64,000 nt of DNA from Prosapia bicincta (taxonomy: Eukaryota; Arthropoda; Insecta; Hemiptera; Cercopidae). Below the pieces are notes generated by a model, which worked only from the letters and a program-made list of their open reading frames with translations, ran no database searches and had not been told where the DNA came from. The stretch lies in NCBI GenBank assembly GCA_036971475.1, contig JBAIZL010000004.1, positions 68,082,010 to 68,146,009 on the forward strand, given 5' to 3'. Both the position numbers and the translations under genes were made by a program. Of the stretch, positions 9,008 to 19,211 are shown in pieces; within the stretch, counting starts at the first letter, position 1, and every line of letters starts with the position of its first letter.

Positions 9008-11547
9008 CAGTCGGCGCCGCTTATTGTGATCATATTTGTCAGAAGCATATTTGATAACAATAACCGAACGCTTAATCACGATGTAGTCTACAGCCGTACT
9101 GCATTGAACTCACTGTATTATTGCCACAACTGTTTGTTCTGAACGATATGTAAGCCTATCATTACATTAAGTAATTCTAATTCTGTAACACTATAATTAA
9201 ACTGTACTTACCAAATTTTGATGCTATTCCAGACAGTTTTATGTACAGTAGTAGAATTTCTGTAATTTAGTTTTCTACTTGTTAAAATTAGTGGGCATAT
9301 TTCATGTCAGTTCATTTTATTATACTGTAGATTTTTTTTAAAAATACTGAATCTAGCATAATTTAAAAAAATATATATAGAACTACGTAAAACACTTAAT
9401 CAAAACATTTTAACACATAAAACTTCATTATAAAACACTTCAAATTTACATTTACTTTCTCTCGAAGAATTCCTCTATATGTGACTGTCTGTAGTCTTCT
9501 CGTAAAATATTGTTTATAAATTGTTCCTATTCATAATGTTTGTTGAAATTTTCTGCTTTTTGTTGAACAAACTGCCTTAGAATCTCAAGATCTTGGTGAA
9601 CTTGCTGCTTAGATCTTTGCGGTACACATTTATCATTTTCGTCATCATCGGTGCCTTCTTCTTCAGTAACTTTTGATGTTGAAGCAACTACCTCACAAAT
9701 ATCGTCTTCAGTCATTTCCGCTGCTGTTTCAATACTATCGTCAACTTCCATCCACTCAGTATATTCTTTTAAGGACAAATCGAAAGGCTTCAAGTTTTCT
9801 TCAGAGTCTTCCTCAGATGTAGCTTGCTCTTGATTTTCTTCAACAAAAACACCACCTTTTCTAAAGCAATTTTTCACAGTTTTTTTCAGAAACTTCATTC
9901 CAAGATTTTGCTATCAGATGAATAGCATCGAGTAAAGAAGGTTTTTTAGCCAATTCATTTGAGGTAAGGGTTTGAAATTCATCCATATTTTCTATAATTC
10001 TAGCACGCATCTCTCGTCGATAAAAACTTTTGAGATTTTTAATTATGCCTTGGTCCAATGGCTGAATAATTGATGTAGTATTGGCGGAAGATAAATCACT
10101 TTGATGTGTTTTAGCGTAGTTTTTATGTCATTATGTGCTGTGCAGTTGTCTAGTAGAAGGACAATGTTGCGTTTGAGGCTGGTATACCATTTAGTCAGCC
10201 ATTCATTAAAAATGTTTGATGTCATCCAAGCGTTGGAGTTTGAATGATATTCAACCGGTAGCTTTTTGATACCTTGAAAACAACGTGGATTTTTAGATTT
10301 ACCGATAATTAAGAGTTTTTTTTTATGACCAACCATGTTAACACAACACAAAACAGTTATTCTTTCTTTACATATTTTACAGCCGTTAGCAATTTCATTT
10401 TTAAATAAGTAAGTATGTTCAGGTAAAGCACGATAATAAAGTCCTGTTTCATCTGCATTTTATATGCAGCTAGGAGAATACTCGGCCAAAATCTTTGGCC
10501 ATTCGTATTGTAACCAGTCCTCAGCTCCAACAAAATCAGCATTTCTTTTTTCATCACACGTTTTCTTGTAAACAACGTTTTCCCTTTTCTTCCATTGATT
10601 GAACCATCCATCTGTGGCTTTAAAATCCTGTTTTCCTATTTTTTTGGCAAAATCCTCAGCTTTTAGGCGCATTAGTAGGCCGTCAACTCGAGCATCTTTT
10701 TCGCGAACATTTTTAAACCACAATTTCAAAGCTGATTCCACTTGCGGATCCTTCCCAGAACGATGTCTTTTGTTGTCAACATTTGCATTACACTTTGATA
10801 ATGACAAGATTTTTTCTTTGTTGTTCAATATTTTACATAAGAGAGGTTGAGAAACGCCAAGTTGAGAAGCAGCGTTTCTTTGACTCATTTTTGATAATTT
10901 ACTGTACCTATCTAGAATATCAAGTTTTTGTTTAAGACTTAAATTGCGTCGTTTCTTTTGAGATTCGGACATCTTGCGATACTGTCCTTTGAAACTTCAA
11001 GTGACACTAAACTCTACAAAACAAACGAAAAAGATCTTTAAAAACTAAGTTATGTAAAATCACACTGAAATACTGTAATAAAAGTTCATAAAAATTCACT
11101 GTTAAAAAATACAGTAGGACTGTACTATAAATGGTTCAGTAGTAATATCAACTAATGTTAACAAACAACTAAGGTCGGCTCAGCGAGGCTAGGGTGTTTG
11201 CATAAGCAAAGAGTAAGGGAGACATTCTGAGAACTGTGCTAAGTGCTGAATTCGTTATAAAGTATTTCTGTCATTCTAAAAATAAACATTCTATGAAATG
11301 GGCGTCATTGTGTGTTGCACGTGCTGTTTACACTACTTTGTAGACATTTTTACTTGGTCCATGCTAGTATACGTTGACGCATATGATTTTCAATGGCAAA
11401 TTAAATGATAATAATAAGCGAACAGATGATTACAATAAGCGGCCTAACTACAATGTATTAATATACGTCCGTGTTTGTTTTTCAATGTAACGATAACAAT
11501 AACCGAATGATAACATTAACCGTGATTAAAATAAGCGGCGCCAACTG
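9008..11547 (-). mobile_element. Tigger-2: 2540-bp pogo/Tigger element with intact ends
   Basis: The left end CAGTCGGCGCCGCTTATTGT and right end (reverse complement CAGTTGGCGCCGCTTATTTT) are inverted repeats, each flanked by the TA dinucleotide target (9006-9007 and 11548-11549). Subterminal copies of ATAACAATAACCGAA and of GCTTATTGTAATCA-like blocks occur near both ends, probably transposase-binding sites. The interior encodes one transposase on the - strand (9527-10972). Ends, target duplication and coding capacity make this the best preserved autonomous-type element in the window, although the coding frame is broken. Confidence 0.95.
9527..10972 (-). pseudogene. Tigger/pogo transposase, near full length with three lesions
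   Basis: About 482 codons read on the - strand from ATG at 10972. Domains in order: CENP-B N-terminal HTH (residues about 8-60, SLKQKLDILDRYSKL), Tc5-type HTH (about 75-140, with ATDGWFNQWKKR), then the DDE/DDD nuclease core. The three catalytic Asp codons are present: ADETGL (10451-10453), LLLDNCTAH (10148-10150) and PLDQGII (10053-10055). The tail is acidic (EEDSEEN ... TDDDEND). Lesions are a TAA at 10460-10462 just before the first Asp, loss of one base near 10081-10084 in the PPNT-type block, and one extra base in the T7 run at 9880-9886. The damage is slight, implying recent activity. The enzyme would cut and paste DNA at TA sites. Confidence 0.92.
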
Positions 11548-11639
11548 TATATTGTAAGTGTGATACACACAAACATATAAAAAATTATCAGTTTCTATTT
11601 CTCTTTCTTGACTGATGAAGATAATTTTTTATCAAAATA

Positions 11640-11812
11640 TTTCAATAGTATGCTAAGTTTTTATATGTGTTTATTTCCAAGAGATTGCAGTTTTAGACTA
11701 TTGCCATTAGATAAGTCTGTCAGTCTCCTATCTAGTCCAAAAATTCCTAAATAAGCTTTAAGCTCTACTAGAACTAACCTAAAAAAGTATATATGTATAC
11801 ACACACACACAC
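11640..11812. repeat. Relic of foldback family F2 ending in a CA microsatellite
   Basis: TAAGTCTGTCAGTCTCCT, AGTCCAAAAA and AACTAACCTAAAAA occur here in the order seen in the reverse complement of the F2 palindrome flank at 14095-14160, followed as there by TA/CA repeats (11786-11812). This is an eroded single arm. Confidence 0.7.
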
Positions 11813-11934
11813 ACAAAATGAACAATAAAATCAATTATTATTTTAAGTGCTCAGTTCTTTATGGTAATTGAATAAGTTCATGTTTTTTACTATGGTTATA
11901 CAACATACTTATTTCTTACAGCAGGCGTCCAGCT

Positions 11935-12765
11935 TCAATTGTAGCTGATGGCCCGATGTCCATGATAAATTGTCATCGCAAAGTTCCAATGATTTTTGTT
12001 TGTTAGTATGGTATTGATGTCCAATCCCTCTGCCCTTAAATGGTCCCTGGCCAGATTTGGATAACAGCACTTAATGAGGATGTGCTCCAGGTCTTCTTCT
12101 CCACTTTGGCATAGGGCGCATTCTAGTGATGCCGCTAAATTGAACCGGTAAAGATAGGCCTGGGTTAAAATGTGTCCAGTCAGAGCTCGGGCCGCGAAAG
12201 TATATAGACTTCTTATGATTCCGCTATACATGTCTTCTTTTGCCGGTTCATTCTGGAGGTTAAATAGGGATCGACCGACAGGACATTGTGACCACCCCTC
12301 AGTCCACTTTCTCTTGAAAAATCACTCTACACACTTTTGACAATATAAGAGGGAGTATATCTCTTGGTCAACAGGTTGCATAGCTGAGGCCAATTTCGCT
12401 ACTTCATCAGCTTCTTCATTCCCTCTCAACCCTCTCGCAGGAACCCACTGAAAGACTACCATTTTGCCCTCATCATCCAACATCACAATTAACCTCCTCA
12501 CTTCAGCAACTCTAAAGGAGTATGTTGTAGTGTATGGTAACGCCAGAACTTGGAGGGCTGATTTCGAGTCAGTGAGAATACAAATATCCGATTCGCAGAT
12601 AGATTGACAGCTTAACAATGCAGCATTAATTGCCAGCAATTCAGCATCCATGCTAGACCGGGCATTTGCTGGTGCGAACAAACATTCTCCAGTTTCCAGG
12701 TTGAAGTAGCCCGATCCTGATTTCCCCTTCTCCGTGTCAACTGGTCCGTCCGTGAAGATTTTTAC
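11935..12765 (-). pseudogene. Non-LTR retrotransposon 3' fragment: RNase H and C-terminal zinc motif
   Basis: The - strand frame from about 12765 reads IFTDG, then GSGYFNLETGECLF, MDAELLAINAAL, ILTDSKSALQVL and WVPARGLRGNEEADEVAKLA: the D-E-D-D residues of a retroelement RNase H in order. A TGA at 12322-12324 interrupts it; beyond that the same frame continues to a CALCQSGEEDLEHILIKC motif (C-x2-C-x8-H-x4-C), typical after RNase H in Jockey/I/R1-type elements. Endonuclease and reverse transcriptase are absent, as expected for a 5'-truncated insertion. The clade cannot be fixed without the RT. Weak related sequence continues to about 12920. Confidence 0.85.
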
Positions 12766-12919
12766 GTGCTCTTATTTCTGCTAGAGCATTGCTATGGCTT
12801 CTACGCTTAGGTGTTCTGGGTGACTCTCTTTTGTCAACTTATTCGGTAAATCTGTCTCAAATCTATACTCCTATCCATCTGTGAGGAGACTCATCATACA
12901 CAATAGGGATGTGTTCTGG

Positions 12920-13857
12920 GCTATACAACATAAATAGTAAAACTGTGCCTATTCTAACCTGTTGCAATTGGGACGATGGGAATTGTTATACCAATAGTAA
13001 CCCAAATCAAGTACAAGACCTAAGCTAAAGATCAGAAAACAACATTCACCGTCTGACACAATTTCTAATTTTACTTTTTTAAGTTTTATTTTTGTTATTA
13101 ACATTATTCAATAATAGTCTTAATAATATTGTTATAAAAATACATAACTAACAAATCTCATTTGGCTGCAATTATATCGAGTCCCTTCTACTCTCATTGA
13201 TTGAAAAAGAGAGCTGAGCTCTCCAATTAGTGTTAAAGCTTGAAAAAATCATTTAATATCTCAGAAAAAGAGAAATTTGGGTTTAAGGAGTAACCATCTT
13301 TTATAGCATTATGTTCTGTATTATAACATGAAAATGGTAAAATTATGATGGTTATAAACCCTAAATGAAATAACTGTAGAGAAATTTCACTGACATTTGA
13401 AGGAAACAAGAATAAAATGATCTATCAACATTGTGCCTATATATTTAAAGTAATAGATGGCGCATAAATGCCCTATGTGAAGATGCATTTTGAATATTTT
13501 TTAACCATCTATTAAATATGTAGTCGCTCAATATAAACTATATATGCTATGGAACTAGTCATTTATTTAAGGAGATACATAAACTATGAGTGACTTTTTA
13601 TATTTCACCTTTAATAATTTTACATTGTGTAAAACGGGTGTGTTTTAAATTTTTAAACAATTTTACATTGTGTACACAGGAACAACCTGTCTCAATAAAA
13701 TACTCGTACCAACTGTAAATTGTATGACTACTTCGTGGGTGCTTCTATATCCAGTGTGAAACTTACGCTAAACACTTGTTGCCAAGTTTGTTTCATGAAA
13801 CACTAACACTTACCAAACACGCTGAAAACTAATCAAAGTTACCAACTTTAGCAAGTG
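12920..13857. other. AT-rich stretch, nothing recognised
   Basis: There are no open frames, repeats or RNA genes that I can support. Confidence 0.5.
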
Positions 13858-14045
13858 ACGGATTTGGTACTATGGCACTATGTGAGTCAAACAAGAAGTG
13901 TTTTGGTACAAATAACACCTCTACCAATCTGTAAAAAATTTTATAAGATTTCAAAGTTTAAAGCCTTTTTGGGATGCTACGGCACTTTGGAATCAAACTT
14001 GAAGTGTTTTGATATAAAATGACACCTCTAGTGATTCTGTAACTG
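13858..14045 (+). repeat. Two diverged direct repeats of about 108 bp
   Basis: GGCACTATGTGAGTCAAAC ... AAGTGTTTTGGTACAAAT-ACACCTCTA recurs about 108 bases later as GGCACTTTGGAATCAAAC ... AAGTGTTTTGATATAAAATGACACCTCTA, each followed by a TCTGTAA block. The function is unknown. A TA microsatellite (14063-14088) follows. Confidence 0.75.
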
Positions 14046-14062
14046 AATTTAATAAAGTTGTG

Positions 14063-14094
<32 letters not shown>

Positions 14095-14128
14095 TTTTTA
14101 GGTTAGTTTTGGTTGGTAAAGATTATTT

Positions 14129-14556
14129 AGATTTTTTGGACTAGGAGACTGACAGACTTACCTTGGTAAGAGTCCACTCTGTAGTCTTGAAATAGAAACA
14201 CATAAAAGCACTTAAACAATGATATATTTCAACTACACAGTGGTCTTTTTCAGTCAAAGAGAAAACACAAAAAGAAATATTGAGAGAATGAAATAAAATA
14301 ATTATAAATTGTATCACAGATTGTGTAGAGTAGAATCTGTGACATCTGATTTCTACTCTACACAATCTGTGATACAATTTATAATTATTTTATTTCATTC
14401 TCTCATATTTCTTTTCGTGTTTTCTCTTTACTTGACAAAGACCACTGTGTGGTTGAAATATATCATTGTTTAAGTGCTTTTATGTGTTTCTATTTCAAGA
14501 CTACAGAGTGGGCTCTTACCAAGGTAAGTCTGTCAGTCTCCTAGTCCAAAAAATCT
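14129..14556. repeat. Near-perfect palindrome, arms about 206 bp, foldback family F2
   Basis: The left arm 14129-14335 and right arm 14351-14556 are reverse complements, about 95 percent by eye, separated by a 15-base loop. The arms begin AGATTTTTTGGACTAGGAGA and end GTGTAGAGTAGAA. TA-rich microsatellite DNA lies on both sides. The 78-codon frame inside the left arm is a by-product. This is a foldback transposon or a head-to-head pair of one short element. Confidence 0.95.
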
Positions 14557-14578
14557 ATATATACATATACATATATAT

Positions 14579-14784
14579 GTTTAACATAAATAAATAAAAA
14601 CTCTAAGCCACAAATAACTTTTTTCTTTTAACACCTTATGTCATTTTGATTGCATAGCAATCATCCTCAGAGGTAATTTACAATAAAAATACAAAGGTAT
14701 TGCTATGCAATCAAAATTTACATAAGGTTTTAAATAAAAGAAAAAAGTTATTTGTGGTTTAGTTTTTATGTATTTATGTTAAAC
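14579..14784. repeat. Inverted repeat, arms about 85-90 bp, foldback family F3
   Basis: The outer ends GTTTAACATAAATAAATAAA and TATTTATGTTAAAC pair, as do CCACAAATAACTTTTTTC and AAAAAGTTATTTGTGG. Near the centre the left arm carries, on the - strand, CTGAGGATGATTGC-loop-GCAATCAAAA, the same layout as the hammerhead-like motif of other families with GAAA changed to AAAA. It abuts the F2 palindrome. The element at 59336-59563 has the same plan and related arm sequence. Confidence 0.9.
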
Positions 14785-15112
14785 ACACCACAGTTGTTTT
14801 ATACAGTTATGTATGTATGTATAAACAAACTTTATATGTTAGAAATTGAGGTTTTGCACACTACATATTAAGACAGTTGAGAAATCCAAAACCGCATAAG
14901 ACAACTAACCAAATAATAACAAATATTGTAATGCTGCATAATAGTAATCACTTCAAACTTTTAAAATTTGGAAACTAACAAATCAAGTTTTCAATTTATT
15001 TTTGTTTTAACAAAGAAACAATTTGTATCTCAAAAGATTTTCATGTTTTTTGGTTGAGTGTCCTATTTTATAAAAGAAGCTAGGTATGTTTTGACTCTTA
15101 TAAAATATTTTT

Positions 15113-15290
15113 CAATTCCTTCTATTAGCATATACTCGCCAAATATATGTCCGTACAAATTTTCAATTATTAATAAAATATGTTTTTATTCGTCCTATCA
15201 AGTTCAAATACATTTTTTTTAAACTTATAGTGGATGATAATTGATTAATAAAGTTTTTTCAAATATTTATTTAATATTTAAATCTCCAAT
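15113..15290 (+). repeat. Family F7, left part
   Basis: The unit begins TTCAATTCCTTCTATTAGCA and CATACTCGCC, then AATTTTCAATTATTAATAAA, TCAAGTTCAAAT and TAGTGGATGA. The same ordered blocks occur at 25325-25790, 32975-33875 (reverse) and 53716-53990. Here the microsatellite site has only a short ATATATG. Confidence 0.85.
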
Positions 15291-15310
15291 TCAATTTAAA
15301 ATATTTGTGA

Positions 15311-15652
15311 GGTTTAGGTCGGAATCAAATTGAGTATTTTTGTGTTCAAAGTGTAGGGCGCTTTAGCACTGCTCCTTCCATAGCTAAAAATGTACTTCTC
15401 AAAGATGTATATGAATTTTTATTTGCCCCACTCTGGTTGTCGTCAAAACCTCCATTGGACAGCCTTAAATTGTTACAATGGTTGCCACACAATATAAATA
15501 ATGGTCTAGGATTCAAAATGAAGGAAAAGAAAAAAATTAAACAAACTGGATTAATGGTATCGAACCTTGCCTCACAAACTGATAATTCAAAAGGAAAGCG
15601 AAAAGAAACTACAACAAGGCAAGCAACAAACAAAAAGAAATTGTATAAATAG
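15311..15652 (+). CDS. Unidentified open frame, possible exon or retrocopy
   Basis: The frame is open for 113 codons from just after a TGA at 15308 to TAG at 15650-15652. It reads FSTAPSIAKNVLLKDVYEFL, then FAPLWLSSKPPLDSLKLLQW, then a Lys-rich tail (KMKEKKKIKQTG ... KGKRKETTTRQ ... KKKLYK). The mixed hydrophobic then basic composition looks more like protein than other frames in the AT-rich surroundings. No Met starts the frame, but TTTGTGTTCAAAGTGTAG (ending 15356) could be a splice acceptor, making this a 3'-terminal exon. It sits between two parts of an F7 repeat, which argues for an inserted fragment instead. I do not recognise the family; the antisense frame at 15346-15633 is taken to be its shadow. 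Confidence 0.35.
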   Translation, partial: GLGRNQIEYFCVQSVGRFSTAPSIAKNVLLKDVYEFLFAPLWLSSKPPLDSLKLLQWLPHNINNGLGFKMKEKKKIKQTGLMVSNLASQTDNSKGKRKETTTRQATNKKKLYK

Positions 15653-15754
15653 TAACAAACAAAAATAATAGTCCTACACCATATATAGAAAGGAAAATGG
15701 AAAATTGCAAGGAAATTTGCTTTCTATTTTGCCACTTAGTATTGTTATTCTGAC

Positions 15755-15890
15755 ATATATACATATTTATATTAATTGTAATTATAAAATAAGAAGAAAC
15801 TAAAATAGATTTTTTCTATGTTGACTTAAGTAGGAATTGACTTAAAAAATTTGTTGCTTGTTTTATATATGTCATTTCAGACATTAATGG
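15755..15890 (+). repeat. Family F7, right part
   Basis: ATTAATTGTAATTATAAAAT ... AACTAAAAT ... AAGTAGGAATTGACTT matches the right part of the F7 copies at 25660-25790 and 53880-53960. It is separated from its left part by about 460 bases holding the open frame at 15311-15652. Confidence 0.75.
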
Positions 15891-16639
15891 TTATTGCCTG
15901 AATTCTTTAAATAAGACTCTTTTAAATTTATTAAAATTTCGTACCATTATTATACTAAAAGGTTTCAATTTAAATAAATAATCTTATGATTGAAAACTAA
16001 CATACAAATGTTTCCTAAATGTATAACAATATAATTTACATTTTGTTAAATTCAATAAAGGTTGTGACATTTGGTATAGAAGATTAATCTCTTATTACAT
16101 TCCAAAGCTGATAGTACAGTATGTTATAAATTAAACATTTTTTGAAATACATTGTTATAATATTTATTTTTCTACCTGTCTATATAAGAAGCGGCTCCCC
16201 TGTACAGGCTTATTGGCCAGGAATATTAATAATAAGAAAAGAAGAACTTGAATGATTAAGTAACAGCAAATTCACAAATTCCTAATTTGTGTTAAATTCA
16301 AAGGTTGTGTTTGGAAAGTGATGCAACATGCATGTGTAACTAAATAAGAATAGAGAATTCCCCACTATTCAAGGGTCCAGTATTTTACAGCATTGCGTTG
16401 TGTCATAAAAGTCATTCAATCCTGGCTAATCAATTTCTGTGTGAAATATTGTACTTTATTTTTACTTTTTGGAGCATGCATGCTTTTTACTTTTTAGTGT
16501 CAAAGTTATACTAACTACATGATGTCCCTCATACACACAGCTAGTCAACTTTCAGTATCTAGGCTTCAACAGAATCTGCCAAAGTGTACAATCCAGTTGA
16601 AAATAGATTTAATTCACTCCAGATATTGAAGGAGGTTAT
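15891..16639. other. AT-rich stretch, nothing recognised
   Basis: There are no supportable genes or repeats; the composition is ordinary for the window. Confidence 0.5.
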
Positions 16640-17165
16640 GCGAAGCATCCCCTCTTGTTTCCGACACACCAAGGCGACTGACCAAGTCCGATATAATACA
16701 GAATAGGGCTGTGGGTAACGATATGCCTGGTTCTTGCAAAGGTTGAGATGAACTGTTGTACATTTTTGTAGATGGTCACGTCATTGGTCGAGTATAGTTG
16801 TCAACCACTTGTCTCATTACTCCACATATTTTTAAAGCTTGCACTAAACTGGGCCAAACAGCCACTTTGAGCAAGCCTTCTTGGTAGAACAGGATTCAAG
16901 TTGACAGCTATTCTTGTGATTTCATCAGCCTTTTCATTCCCCCAAAGTCAACAATGCCCAGTTATCCACTAGAAACAGATATCTTTATCCCTTGATAGAC
17001 TTAACTGGAGGGTATATTTCTTGCACTATATAGTGGTAGTTTCAACGTTTGTACCACTGATAAAGTTGTAGTGTGCTCTTGGAGTCTCTGAATATGCACA
17101 CATTTTTTGTAGTCTTCGCAACATGGGCAACTGCTGCATTGATAGCTCCAGGAGTTAATAATGAT
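16640..17165 (-). pseudogene. Non-LTR RNase H relic, second copy
   Basis: On the - strand, fragments in shifting frames read NAAVAHVAKTTKNVCIFRDS followed by KSTLQL, then a WITGH-like and GNEKADEITRIAVNL block (about 16925-16985): the second and third acidic blocks of a retroelement RNase H. Several frameshifts and stops separate them. It faces the relic at 17395-17750. Confidence 0.7.
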
Positions 17166-17394
17166 AGATAAAACTTGAAATTTTTGTGTTGTACATCTTG
17201 AGGTTTTTATAAAAATTATACTTGTTTGTATTATCTTGACAAAAAATATATCTTAAATCAGTAAGTAGTGGTGTTGGGTAAGATAATACAAACAAGTGTA
17301 ATGATAAATGTTAAATAATACTTTTATTTATTATTAAATTATATCTTTTATATTACTTAACCATGTATCCATATATACTTAAAACTTTGTTCGA

Positions 17395-17750
17395 TCTCCG
17401 GAAAGTCGGCAAGAGTTGTGTTCTTTGTCGATTCACAGGCTGCTATAATTGCACTAACTAGTAATACTTCCACCGACTGTGTGAAAACAATGAATGGACA
17501 AGATTCAGAATGCTTAAGGGCCATTACTATCTACAATCCCACCTATACAAAATAGGATTAGCAGCCTCAGATATTTGGCCTCTGTGCAACTGTCAAAAGA
17601 TGAACACCCCACATCTTTGGAATTGCAAGATGTGGAGGACCGAAGCCAGCATTGTTTGTACTGGGAGGCTAGGAGGAGAATGGCAGAAATGCCAAGATCT
17701 GCCATTGGATAAAGAAAACAAAGTATATTACTTAATCATCATGAATGCAG
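17395..17750 (+). pseudogene. Non-LTR RNase H / C-terminal relic, third copy
   Basis: The + strand reads FVDSQAAIIALTSNTSTDCV (an RNase H acidic block), then after a frameshift at about 17490 enters the frame of 17510-17920 with KGHYYLQSHLYKIGLAASDI and CNCQKMNTPHLWNCKMW, a Cys/His motif of the kind following RNase H in Jockey/I-type elements. The last 60 codons of that frame (to 17920) have no retroelement character and may be chance. It is head-to-head with the - strand relic 16640-17165. Confidence 0.7.
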
Positions 17751-17949
17751 TAGATAATGTAATCAAAACTATAGATAATTTAATCAGAATTATTTTACAT
17801 TTAAAATTCGAAGAAAAGTTAGTAGTTGAAATGTTAGAGCCACATCAACCAAAATATTTTTTTTTAATGGATAGTAAGAAAAAAGTTGCAATAGTTGATT
17901 ATCAAAAATATCTTAGCTAACTGTTAATGTGAAAAAGGTAAGTTTGATT

Positions 17950-18555
17950 TGATTTTATAGTTTACTCTCTGATGTGAGAGTGAACGTGGGTGGATAAAAG
18001 CTGGTTTTTGGGACCTTCAAAATTTAAGTGAAAAAATTTTATAAGCCAAAGAGTGTGACCCTCAATGGAAATGAGTTGAAATATAAACAGTAGGAACATT
18101 GCAATGGCAGAGTCTAAAACTTGTTTTGGATGTTGAGGAAAAAAAATGTTTAAGGAAAAATATGAGCCAAGACCAACTGAATTGTTGTGATATGTTCTAT
18201 TTTAAGAAAAATGTATTGTCAGAAGTGGTAAGCTTAATTAATAAGAGTTATTGTTTTATTTGTTTATCAATAGAAAAGGGAGCTTAAATACTCGGCAAAC
18301 ACAAGTTGACACACAGGCTATGATCTATTTTTAAGTCTACAAGTTATAAAGTAATTTGTATTTTCAGAATCTGGTAAGTAAAAATAATTTTAATTACATT
18401 TTAACATCAAGGGAGGGGAAATTGCCCCTCCTCGAGAGCTTGTGTACAATTTTTTTTAGAAATTTAGTTTTCATATTCGGAACACATTTAAATTTATCAC
18501 AGTTTACTTATAAAAATGTATTTTTCAATTGATTTTTATTTTAAAGCAATGTATG

Positions 18556-18558
<3 letters not shown>
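17950..18558. other. AT-rich stretch with a small GC palindrome
   Basis: Nothing coding was recognised. GAGGGGAAATTGCCCCTC at about 18415 is a short inverted repeat. A short frame at 18099-18287 has no support. Confidence 0.4.

Positions 18559-18642
<84 letters not shown>
18559..18642. repeat. Compound (TA)n(TG)n microsatellite
   Basis: About 27 TA units are followed by about 14 TG units. The two opposing open frames here are products of the repeat. Confidence 0.98.
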
Positions 18643-18644
<2 letters not shown>

Positions 18645-19154
18645 GTTAAGTATATAAATTCATCTGATAACATTGGTAGTTCTACCCAGCATAAAGAAAA
18701 CTGGCATGTTACAAGGGGCACACTAGTTTTGTACCAACTAGGCTATTCTTAACAGTCTGTGTACTACGACTCCTCATAAGACCGAGCTGTTTGATGGAAT
18801 GACGAAAGTTAAACAATATTTGGTATTATGTACAAAATAATAATTTTGGTATCTATGTACGTTCAGGTAAAACACATGTTTTGATGAACAAAATATCAAT
18901 TTTCCTGTGATTTTCAAGTACAAGAGTAGTTTAAATTTCATTTCCAGGCCTTTATTTTTCTTAATTTTTTTCTCGAAACCGCCCCATGTTTTCCTGTTAT
19001 AGTGCCACCCTCCCTGAAAGTCTATCCTCGAGCCACCTTTGTATGATATATGTTTTGACATTTGATTAAATCAAATTGCTTCAAGAAAGCTATAAACTAA
19101 ATATTAGCTGGTTAGTCCCACCAGTGAAAATAGTCAAGAGGTGCCACTTGTCTA

Positions 19155-19158
<4 letters not shown>

Positions 19159-19210
<52 letters not shown>
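19159..19210. repeat. (TA)n microsatellite
   Basis: About 26 uninterrupted TA units. Confidence 0.98.

Positions 19211-19211
<1 letters not shown>

Noticed and set aside
15540..15580. tRNA T-loop-like sequence on the - strand (AGGTTCGATACC)
   Set aside because: No acceptor, D or anticodon arms could be paired around it.
18516..18752. Open frames of Tyr-Ile and Cys-Val repeats on both strands
   Set aside because: They are translations of TA and TG microsatellites (also 26320-26535, 31371-31456, 33744-33944 and 53626-53811).
18774..19061. 95-codon - strand frame starting MSKHISYKGGSRIDFQGG
   Set aside because: Its GC-richer part may belong to an interspersed repeat, but no relative is in the window and no protein family was recognised.
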